Assembly (NCBI GenBank): GCA_003972855.1
Contig: QOAS01000175.1
Coordinates: 1 to 13,824 of the forward strand
Source of the DNA: Gammaproteobacteria bacterium
GTDB lineage: Bacteria > Aquificota > Aquificia > Aquificales > QOAS01
Direction of reading: 5' to 3'
DNA length: 13,824 bases
Shown piece after piece: positions 1 to 4,879 of this stretch; position 1 is the stretch's first letter, and the number at the start of each line of letters is the position of its first letter. The notes beneath the pieces were generated by a model, which was not told the DNA's origin, did no database searches, and worked only from the letters and a program-made list of their open reading frames with translations. The position numbers and the translations under genes are program-made.

Positions 1-222
1 TCGGTGGTAAACGTTGGTAAACTCAACGAACTATTCGAAGAAAACGCCGAAATTACCCCCGAAGTTCTATTGGAGAAAGGTCTCGTTAGGAAAAACAAAC
101 CCGTTAAAATATTGGGTGATGGCGATATAACCAAGCCCCTTATAGTAAAAGCCCATAAATTCTCCAAGTCCGCAAAGGAAAAAATTGAAGCCGCCGGCGG
201 TAAGGCTATAGAAATTTCTTAA
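1..222 (+). CDS. rplO: 50S ribosomal protein L15, C-terminal part (5' end outside window)
   Basis: The frame is open from base 1 to a TAA at 220-222, giving about 73 residues. L15 binds 23S rRNA in the large subunit and is needed for late 50S assembly. The visible part holds the usual L15 C-terminal features: a segment reading GLVRKNKPVKILGDGDI, then the conserved stretch ending in the AHKFSKSAKEKIEAAGG signature and a short hydrophobic tail (AIEIS). The real start lies upstream of the window, so the first in-frame codons here are internal. In most bacteria secY follows rplO in the spc operon. Here the next thing downstream on this strand is a decayed IS605-type element, so the operon ends here or has been broken. 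The product call is secure. Confidence 0.95.
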   Translation, partial: SVVNVGKLNELFEENAEITPEVLLEKGLVRKNKPVKILGDGDITKPLIVKAHKFSKSAKEKIEAAGGKAIEIS

Positions 223-335
223 AGTTTCTTTTCTTATCTCTTTTTTTCGGCGATTGAGACCATCTGAGAGCTAACAGTTTTTCTCTTTGTGGGTTCGGTT
301 TAGCCTACCCTTTAATGGATAAGAAACTCAACAGA

Positions 336-424
336 CTTATAAGGGAGAAAAGCCTTTATAAGAAATTTGCGGGCTAAAACCTCGTATCTAACTTGCGAGT
401 TGTGCAGCCTGTCTGCGTAAGCAG
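336..424 (+). repeat. Group of small hairpins, probable left end of the IS605-type element
   Basis: Three inverted repeats follow each other: 336-344 with 353-362 (CTTATAAGG against CCTTTATAAG, one bulged base), 381-386 with 394-399 (one G-T pair), and 413-416 with 421-424 closing a GTAA tetraloop. They are nested in or next to the 299-305/372-378 repeat. Subterminal hairpins near the left end are what TnpA of this family recognises. That these particular ones serve as the left end is an inference. The stretch 223-335 between rplO and here holds only T-rich sequence, with no gene or convincing terminator. Confidence 0.4.
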
Positions 425-455
425 TTTTAAAATTTTCCTTTTAGAGGTAGCCTAA

Positions 456-1821
456 ATGCCAAAATCTCTAAGATGCCTAACGATAGCCTTAACCGACATA
501 CCTACCGAATACAAAATCACTTTGGGCTACCTCTCTTACCACTCTGGAAAACTCTTTAACCAAGCCCTCTACCTCGTTAAAACCAAGCAAGCCAAAATCA
601 ATACCTACGACCTTTACAACAAGCTTAAAGACAATTCTTTGCATCTTAAAAACCTTTAATCTCGCTCCGCTCAAATTGTTTTAGATGAGCTTGTAAGAGC
701 TTTTAAAAACGCCTTTAAAGGTGTTGTCCAATTTCCCAATTTCAGACCTAAAACCAAATCCCATAGAACGCTCACCTACGACAAGACAGGCTTTAAAATT
801 GTAGGAACCAAAGTTAGACTTTCCCTTTCCAAAGAACTAAGGAAATGGTTAAAAGAAAAACACGGAATAGAGCTTAAATATCTTTGGCTGGATACGGGAT
901 TGGAGCTGGACGAAAGACTGATTAAGAATGTTCAACTCGTTCCAAAAGCCAGAGGGAAAGAGTTTGAACTACACATAATCTACGAAAAACCGCAAAATCA
1001 AATCAAACCTCTCAAAGGCGAAAGGCTAATGGTTTTAGACCCAAACTCCTCTAACTTTTTCGCAATAGTGATAGAAGGGATAAAACAGCCTTACCTAATT
1101 GACGGAAAGGGGCTTAAAAGCTTGTTAAGGAAATACCTCAAGAAGATAGCAAGACTACAAAGCAGATTAGAAGGAGCAAGGAAAAAGAGATTTTTAACCT
1201 ACTTTTTAGAAGAAAGAATTTCAAAATTGTGGTTAAAGATAAAGAGACTTCTAAGACATTTTGCCCATAATGTAAGCAATCTAATTTTGGAACTTGCCCT
1301 CAAATATGGGGTTTAAGAAGATATACATAGGGGACGCTGTAAAGAACAAAAATAAGGAAAGCAATCTAAACAGCGTAGTAGACCAACTATGGAGCCTACT
1401 ACCGCACGGAAAGGTAAAAGAATATTTGGAATATAAGGCGAAAGAGTATGGAATAGAAGTTAAGTATATATCTGAAGCCTACACTTCGGGGGTGGACAGC
1501 TCCGTAGGTGGAGCTGTTAGCAAAGAAACCTACACTCCCGAAGCGAGGGTAAAGAGGGGACTTTTTAAAACCAAGTTTTTGGGACTTTTAAATGCTGATG
1601 TAAACGCTTGTAGGAACTTTCTTAAAAAACTTGGGAGATTTGACCTAATAAGCGGGGTATTGAGACCGATAAGGTTAAGGGTATTTTTCAAGCTAAAAGG
1701 AAGTAGCTCCGCTATTCCGCTGTATGGCGGGATAGGTAGGAGTAGGGGCGGAGTGAACCCGCCTGTGGTGGTAAGGCACCGCTTAGACGGTGCAAACCCA
1801 CCCAAAGCCCCGCATTTTTGA
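456..1821 (+). pseudogene. tnpB: TnpB-family RNA-guided nuclease (IS605 OrfB), broken by a stop and a frameshift
   Basis: TnpB proteins are RuvC-like nucleases guided by an omega-RNA made from the element's right end. Translation starts at ATG 456 and reads well to a TAA at 657-659. The same frame then continues directly with SRSAQIVLDELVRAFKNAF, a typical TnpB segment, up to 1316. There one extra G in a GGGG run (1308-1311) shifts the frame; with GGG it would read ALKYGFKKIYIGD. The +1 frame then carries the rest to a TGA at 1819-1821. RuvC residues are visible: Asp at 1038-1040 (VLDPNSSN), Glu at 1474-1476 (ISEAYTS) and Asp at 1597-1599 (LLNADVNACRNF). The usual CxxC zinc-finger pairs between motifs II and III are missing. 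Two independent lesions argue for real decay, though the G-run change could be a sequencing slip. Confidence 0.88.
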
Positions 1822-1836
1822 TGCGGGGTAGTTCAC
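1707..1836 (+). ncRNA. Probable omega-RNA / right end of the tnpB element
   Basis: The 3' end of tnpB and the bases after it fold into successive stems. Bases 1707-1712 pair with 1748-1753 (CTCCGC/GCGGAG) and enclose 1713-1720 with 1727-1734 (one G-T pair). Then 1767-1771 pairs with 1798-1802 and encloses 1776-1781 with 1788-1793 (GCACCG/CGGTGC). Last is the perfect 8-bp stem 1808-1815/1821-1828. The element ends with GTTCAC at 1831-1836. In known TnpB systems the scaffold ends at the element boundary and the guide is the flanking sequence, here from 1837. Stems are seen in the sequence; the role comes from the family. The 5' limit of the RNA is a guess. Confidence 0.6.
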
Positions 1837-1884
1837 AGTTCCCGGTTTGGGTGACGCGGGCGATAGGGCTTTTAACACGGAAGG

Positions 1885-1977
1885 TTAGGTGTTTTTCCAA
1901 ACAATCCATATTGTAAAAGAACCCAGTATTAGGAAGAGCGAAACCAAAATAGACATTCCTAAAATTTGTATATCCAT
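1885..1977 (-). CDS. 30-residue single-pass membrane protein (hypothetical)
   Basis: This frame reads MDIQILGMSILVSLFL then ILGSFTIWIVWKNT and stops. It has one hydrophobic helix (residues about 5-25) with a Lys-Asn-Thr tail, so it should be a tiny inner-membrane protein. The support is unusually good for so short a gene. A consensus AAGGAGG (minus strand, plus-strand bases 1984-1990) lies 6 bases before the ATG. The ATG also begins one base after the TGA of the 80-residue membrane protein gene upstream, a spacing typical of translational coupling. Small hydrophobic subunits of this kind often sit in larger membrane complexes, but nothing here names the partner. Function unknown. A longer overlapping frame in another phase (to 1909) has no ribosome binding site. 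Confidence 0.7.
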   Translation of the reverse strand: MDIQILGMSILVSLFLILGSFTIWIVWKNT

Positions 1978-1978
1978 T

Positions 1979-2221
1979 TCATTCCTCCTTACAAGTTTCC
2001 AATTTGGCTATTTCCCTAAAGAGAGCAATAAGGATAAAAATTCCGACAATTATGGAAAAAACTAAACCAAGACTCGTTAAAGAAATCAAACCTAAATTGG
2101 CGTTACCTTTAAATAGCAAAGTTCCCAAACCACCACCCCAACCAAGGATAAAGTAAGACCAAATAGTTAAAATTTGCTTCAAAACATCTATTTTGGCTTC
2201 TATAACTTTACATTTTTCCAT
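1979..2221 (-). CDS. 80-residue two-helix membrane protein (hypothetical)
   Basis: The product has a charged N-terminal segment (residues 1-15, MEKCKVIEAKIDVLKQ), a first membrane helix (about 17-37, rich in Gly, with WGGGLG), a loop, a second helix (about 46-69) and a short charged tail ending TCKEE. It has two Cys, at positions 4 and 77. Similar small two-helix proteins of unknown role are, to my memory, common in Aquificota and Campylobacterota, but I cannot name a family. The ATG lies only 14 bases after the encoded CCA of tRNA-Trp on the same strand. No Shine-Dalgarno sequence precedes it, so it is probably made from the tRNA transcript. The next gene follows after one base. It is not SecE, the usual neighbour of tRNA-Trp in many bacteria, because the sequence and helix count do not fit. 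Confidence 0.75.
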   Translation of the reverse strand: MEKCKVIEAKIDVLKQILTIWSYFILGWGGGLGTLLFKGNANLGLISLTSLGLVFSIIVGIFILIALFREIAKLETCKEE

Positions 2222-2235
2222 TGATTTAAATTAAA

Positions 2236-2311
2236 TGGCGGGGCTGGGAGGACTCGAACCCCCGACCGCGGGATTTGGAGTCCCGCGCTCTACCAACTGA
2301 GCTACAGCCCC
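2236..2311 (-). tRNA. trpT: tRNA-Trp (anticodon CCA)
   Basis: On the minus strand this folds as a standard 76-nt tRNA. The acceptor stem GGGGCTG pairs with CAGCCCC, the discriminator is G, and the 3' CCA is encoded (2236-2238). The D-arm carries AGCTCAGTTGGTAGAGC, the anticodon loop is CTCCAAA with anticodon CCA between CGGGA and TCCCG, and the T-arm carries GGTTCGAGTCC. All stems pair. It has its own promoter just upstream, and a membrane protein gene starts 14 bases after the CCA. Confidence 0.97.
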
Positions 2312-2326
2312 TACGCTAAAGGTAAT

Positions 2327-2355
2327 AATATACCAAACCTCTCTAAACCTTTCAA
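2327..2355 (-). promoter_or_regulatory. Sigma-70 promoter for tRNA-Trp and the downstream small genes
   Basis: On the minus strand TTGAAA (2350-2355) and TATATT (2327-2332) are separated by exactly 17 bases, a near-consensus -35/-10 pair. A start around 2320 would give the tRNA a leader of about 9 bases. No other promoter is visible for the two small membrane protein genes beyond the tRNA. Confidence 0.75.
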
Positions 2356-2430
2356 GGGATTATCAAGCTTGTTGTAAATACAAAGGAGAGCTTAAGACGA
2401 AGGATAAGAAATTCTGTTAATAGTAACGAA

Positions 2431-2580
2431 GTTTAAAAACCTTGCAGGTTAAACAAACAAACAAGAATAAACCCTTTGTGAGGGGACGGGCTACAAAGAC
2501 ACCTGTGGGGGGTAGCTACTCCTTTTTGGAGTGGCTACTGCCCAAAGTTAAACCCCAATTTCTAATGCGGGGTGGTTGAC
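2431..2580 (+). ncRNA. Solo omega-RNA-like module / IS605-type right end without tnpB
   Basis: Four hairpins follow in a row: 2431-2454 (AACC/GGTT plus GTTT/AAAC around TTGCA), 2474-2479 with 2493-2498 (CTTTGT/ACAAAG), 2512-2522 with 2528-2538 (11 bp, one G-T pair, TTTTT loop), and 2553-2556 with 2569-2572. The end resembles the tnpB element's right end: CCTGTGG at 2503-2509 against 1763-1769, CCCAAAG before the last stem, then ATGCGGGGTGGTTGAC here against ATGCGGGGTAGTTCAC there. The last stem is weaker than its counterpart (CCCCAAT facing ATGCGGGG). No tnpB or tnpA is attached. The expected guide would be 2581-2600, inside the 3' end of the nuclease gene on the other strand. It may be a relic, a PATE-like derivative or a working RNA. 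The rest of 2356-2430 shows nothing I can name. Confidence 0.55.
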
Positions 2581-3365
2581 TTATCTGACTTCGTAGTTCC
2601 TTTTAACAAGCCTTCCTCTTGTAGCCAAGCTTTTACTTTTTCTAAAGGAATTTCCAGAGCATTAGCAATTTCTTCCATTGATAAATGAAGCTTTTTATAC
2701 AACCTTATAACATCCTCCCTTTTAGCTTTCAAATAAAAAGGGTCTTTTTCAAGGTCAATAGTTATAGGCATATTTTGCACCTCCTTAGAAAGGATATTTA
2801 AGCGCTTGGGTCTAAGTCCCGCCAAGTGCAAAAGCATACTTAGATAAGTTTGCTTTTCCTTTTCAGGGAGGTTATTTATTCTCCAAATTATCTCCCTCAA
2901 AGTAGTAGATTCGTCTTCCATCCTACAAAGCGATGCCAATATCCAATCGCTTGGCTCGGGGCTATTTAGGAGTATTGAGCAATCCACCTCGTTCAGGTCC
3001 ACTATTTTGTAACGAAAGTCCAAGTTAGGGAACTTTAATTCCCCTTTCATTCTCCTTAGGGGTTTATCCCCTACATACAACACCACCTGATGGGGAACCT
3101 TCCCGTAGTTTTCCAATATCAGGGCGTAGTAGTAAAGCATCCTTAGACCCATTTTCGGGTCCTCTTTCGTTTGGATTTCCAAATGGTAGATTTCTCCTTC
3201 GTATTCAAATACTAGGTCCGCTTCCCTCTCAAAGAGCTTGGGGAGCTTTACATCTAAAAACCTTATCCTGGTTCCGTCAAATTCCTTCCCAAACGCCAAT
3301 TTGAGGAAATTTACCGGTACATCTTTTAGGAGTTTCCTTAACGGGATATCATAGGTTTTCCCCAT
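2562..3365 (-). CDS. Rpn-like PD-(D/E)XK nuclease / putative transposase-family protein
   Basis: This is a 267-residue protein. The N-terminal half carries the PD-(D/E)XK nuclease core of the Rpn (COG5464) / DUF4351-type group: Asp50 in EREADLVFEYEG, then Glu63 and Gln65 in YHLEIQTKEDPKM, followed by the usual MGLRMLYYYALIL helix. Rpn proteins are DNA endonucleases linked to recombination and genome variation. Residues about 229-250 (SMEEIANALEIPLEKVKAWL) look like a helix-turn-helix, a tail often seen in this group. The ATG at 3365 has a close TAGGA just before it; no strong promoter is clear in 3366-3460. The last five residues (STTPH) and the stop lie in the IS605-like right end at 2562-2580, so the original C-terminus has been replaced. 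The nuclease core is unaffected. Confidence 0.8.
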   Translation of the reverse strand: MGKTYDIPLRKLLKDVPVNFLKLAFGKEFDGTRIRFLDVKLPKLFEREADLVFEYEGEIYHLEIQTKEDPKMGLRMLYYYALILENYGKVPHQVVLYVGDKPLRRMKGELKFPNLDFRYKIVDLNEVDCSILLNSPEPSDWILASLCRMEDESTTLREIIWRINNLPEKEKQTYLSMLLHLAGLRPKRLNILSKEVQNMPITIDLEKDPFYLKAKREDVIRLYKKLHLSMEEIANALEIPLEKVKAWLQEEGLLKGTTKSDKSTTPH

Positions 3366-3460
3366 TCCTACAAGAGCGCATTTTAAACTTGAAATAATCC
3401 AAGTCAGGTATTTAAAAGTCCAGATTCCATATTAGGTTCTCCTCCTCTTTTTGGGTTTTT

Positions 3461-3610
3461 CCCTTGAGGGTGTTTGAAAATTCCGCGCCTTACTAAGAAG
3501 AGGGTTAAAATGAACAATTTTTATTTGTTCATTTCATTTTAAATTTGTCTCCAAGTAAGGATTTGGAAAAGGAAAACCACCTTTTGGGGATTTTTCAAAC
3601 ACCTTCAGGG
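3461..3610. mobile_element. Foldback element (MITE-like), about 150 bp
   Basis: Terminal inverted repeats at 3461-3480 and 3592-3610 share an uninterrupted GGTGTTTGAAAA (12 bases) within about 20 bases of near match (CCCTTGAGG... against CCCTGAAGG...). Inside, CCTTACT at 3488-3494 pairs with 3554-3560. At the centre AAATGAACAA (3508-3517) pairs perfectly with 3525-3534 around a TTTTTAT loop. The whole stretch therefore folds back on itself in nested layers, as small non-autonomous elements do. Its right end reaches into the flavin reductase-family gene and supplies the stop codon at 3595-3597. I see no target-site duplication with confidence. A long-range terminator or operator is the alternative, but the hairpin is not followed by a T-run on either strand. 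Confidence 0.5.
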
Positions 3611-4179
3611 ATTATCTCTTCTCCGACAACAAAGTAGCGTTTACCCCCCAACCGACCTACCACACCGCGGGAACTTTCAAGAAGCTTTTTATCAAAATGG
3701 AAAACCTCTACCTTTCCGATAACCAAATCCATAGGGGTATCGCCGATTTCTATAATTTTGTAAACCGTGCATTCCAGTGAGGCTTTTACTCCCTTTATAC
3801 GGGGAGGTTTTACCACCAAAGAAGGTTCCATTTGAAGGTTTAAAACTTCAACCTCGCTCTCTTCGGGGGGAAAATCTTTTCCGCTTTCCACCATGGGTTT
3901 TAAAAATTCTTCCGTTACGAGGTTTACCACAAACTGACCCGTTTCGCGAATGTTTCTTGCGGTATCCTTCGGAGTTCCATCCTTTCTTTTACCTACGGAG
4001 ACCATAATTAGGGGAGGTTTTGAGGTTATACCGTTATAGAAACTAAAAGGTGCAAGGTTTACAACCCCGTTTTTGGAAACGGTTGTGACCCACGCTATAG
4101 GTCTGGGAACGATAAGGCTAAACATCAGTTGGGCTATAAGTTTTTTGTCCTCCGTTTGAGCGGTAATAACGGTTTCCAT
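3595..4179 (-). CDS. Flavin reductase-family FMN-binding protein
   Basis: This is a 194-residue protein of the flavin reductase-like split-barrel family (PF01613), which binds FMN and commonly uses NAD(P)H to reduce it or a substrate. The family signature is clear near the N-terminus: RPIAWVTTVSKNGVVNLAPFSFYNGITS, then PPLIMVSVGKR and DTARNIRETGQFVVNLV. The C-terminal part (SRGVVGRLGGKRYFV) is also typical. I start it at the ATG at 4179; a TTG one codon earlier (4182) is less likely. No Shine-Dalgarno sequence is visible. The final residues PEGV and the stop fall inside the inverted repeat of the foldback element, so the tail may be altered, but the fold is complete. It is divergent from the nicotinamidase gene. 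The substrate cannot be told from the sequence. Confidence 0.88.
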   Translation of the reverse strand: METVITAQTEDKKLIAQLMFSLIVPRPIAWVTTVSKNGVVNLAPFSFYNGITSKPPLIMVSVGKRKDGTPKDTARNIRETGQFVVNLVTEEFLKPMVESGKDFPPEESEVEVLNLQMEPSLVVKPPRIKGVKASLECTVYKIIEIGDTPMDLVIGKVEVFHFDKKLLESSRGVVGRLGGKRYFVVGEEIIPEGV

Positions 4180-4230
4180 CAAAGGGAGCTATTTTAAATT
4201 TAATCCCATGAGGGTAAAAATAACTCCTAA
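4173..4230. promoter_or_regulatory. Shared divergent promoter region, flavin reductase / nicotinamidase
   Basis: The two start codons are only 28 bases apart, and the space centres on an AT-rich near-palindrome (ATTTTAAATTTAAT, 4190-4203). On the minus strand TAAAAT lies 11 bases before the ATG. On the plus strand TAAATT (4196-4201) lies 6 bases before the ATG, with a weak TTTCCA 17 bases further up. Both genes would be leaderless or nearly so, which fits the absence of Shine-Dalgarno sequences. The -35 matches are poor, so this is tentative. Confidence 0.35.
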
Positions 4231-4786
4231 AGATGCACTAATTTTGGTGGATATACAAAAGGACTTTTTACCCGGAGGAGCTTTACCCGTCCCCGAAGGG
4301 GATAAGGTTATAGAGCCTGCCAACCGCTACATAGAAATTTTTACCAAAGCCAAAGCTCCGATATTTGCCACCAGAGATTGGCACCCAGAAAACCACATTT
4401 CGTTTAAAGAATACGGAGGGCTTTGGCCTAAACATTGCGTTCAAAACACCGAAGGTGCAAAATTTGCGGATAGCCTAAAGCTACCTCCCGAGGTTTTTAT
4501 TATTAATAAAGGCGATAGGGCGGAGTTTGACGCCTATAGCGGTTTTCAAGGCACGATTTTGGAAAACCTTTTGAGGGAAAGGGGGGTTAAAAGAATCTTC
4601 GTAGGAGGTTTGGCAACCGACTACTGCGTTTTAAACACCGTTTTGGGCGGATTAAATTTGGGTTTCCAAGTTTTTTGGTTATCCGACGCCTCCAAAGGTA
4701 TAACCCCCGAAGGGGAACAAAGGGCGAGAAATCAAATGCTAACCGAGGGTGCGGTTGAGGTTACCCTCTCCGATTTGGAGGTTTAA
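4208..4786 (+). CDS. pncA: Nicotinamidase (isochorismatase-like hydrolase)
   Basis: Nicotinamidase hydrolyses nicotinamide to nicotinate and ammonia in cytoplasmic NAD salvage. The 192-residue protein has every expected active-site feature. Asp15 is in LVDIQKDF and is followed by the PGGALPVPEGD loop, Lys101 is in IINKG and Cys140 is in GGLATDYCV; these form the catalytic triad. The metal ligands Asp57, His59 and His76 lie in TRDWHPENHISF and WPKHC. Length matches bacterial PncA (about 180-210). The ATG at 4208 has no Shine-Dalgarno sequence and is probably read from a leaderless transcript started in the space shared with the divergent flavin reductase-family gene. glnA follows on the same strand after 93 bases with its own promoter. 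Confidence 0.92.
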   Translation: MRVKITPKDALILVDIQKDFLPGGALPVPEGDKVIEPANRYIEIFTKAKAPIFATRDWHPENHISFKEYGGLWPKHCVQNTEGAKFADSLKLPPEVFIINKGDRAEFDAYSGFQGTILENLLRERGVKRIFVGGLATDYCVLNTVLGGLNLGFQVFWLSDASKGITPEGEQRARNQMLTEGAVEVTLSDLEV

Positions 4787-4819
4787 CAATTTTGTAAACA
4801 CTTTTTGTTCACCTTCCTT

Positions 4820-4873
4820 TTGAAATCCAAAAAGAGTTATGATATAGTTTAGAAACCAAACTATTTTAGGAGG
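4820..4873 (+). promoter_or_regulatory. glnA promoter, overlapping inverted repeat and ribosome binding site
   Basis: TTGAAA (4820-4825) and TATAGT (4843-4848) are spaced by exactly 17 bases, a good sigma-70 promoter. A perfect 7-bp inverted repeat, ATAGTTT (4844-4850) and AAACTAT (4858-4864), covers the -10 and the expected start site, so it could be an operator or a 5' hairpin. AGGAGG (4868-4873) lies 6 bases before the glnA ATG. I see no sigma-54 (-24/-12) signature. The remaining bases 4787-4819 show no clear terminator for pncA. Confidence 0.7.
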
Positions 4874-4879
4874 TTCAAC

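Larger units (their letters stand above)
299..1836 (+). mobile_element. IS200/IS605-type element carrying only a decayed tnpB (IS1341-like)
   Basis: The element comprises a hairpin-rich left region, a tnpB pseudogene (456-1821) and a right end. The right end closes with a perfect 8-bp hairpin (1808-1815 with 1821-1828, loop TTTTG) followed by GTTCAC ending at 1836. Elements of this family have no terminal inverted repeats; they have subterminal hairpins, and the right end is cut a few bases after the last hairpin. A second copy of a similar end (2553-2580) in this window helps place the right boundary. No tnpA (Y1 transposase) frame is visible in the 230 bases before tnpB, so the element cannot move by itself. 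The left boundary is not determined; 299 marks the first base of an inverted repeat (299-305 with 372-378). Confidence 0.7.

Noticed and set aside
315..377. Twenty-codon frame between rplO and tnpB (starts MDKKLNRLIREK)
   Set aside because: There is no Shine-Dalgarno sequence, it overlaps the hairpins of the probable IS left end, and nothing in the product is recognisable.
1712..1909. 65-codon minus-strand frame overlapping the 30-codon membrane protein gene
   Set aside because: It has no ribosome binding site, runs antisense through the tnpB right end, and is in a different phase from the well-supported short gene.
2431..2460. Possible CRISPR repeat (GTTTAAAAACC...AAAC)
   Set aside because: Only one copy is present and there are no spaced repeats nearby; it fits better as the first hairpin of the solo module.
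2413..2579. Open plus-strand stretch through the solo right end that could be a tnpB remnant
   Set aside because: I could not match its translation to any TnpB motif, and it has no start. The structured-RNA or IS-end reading explains the bases better.
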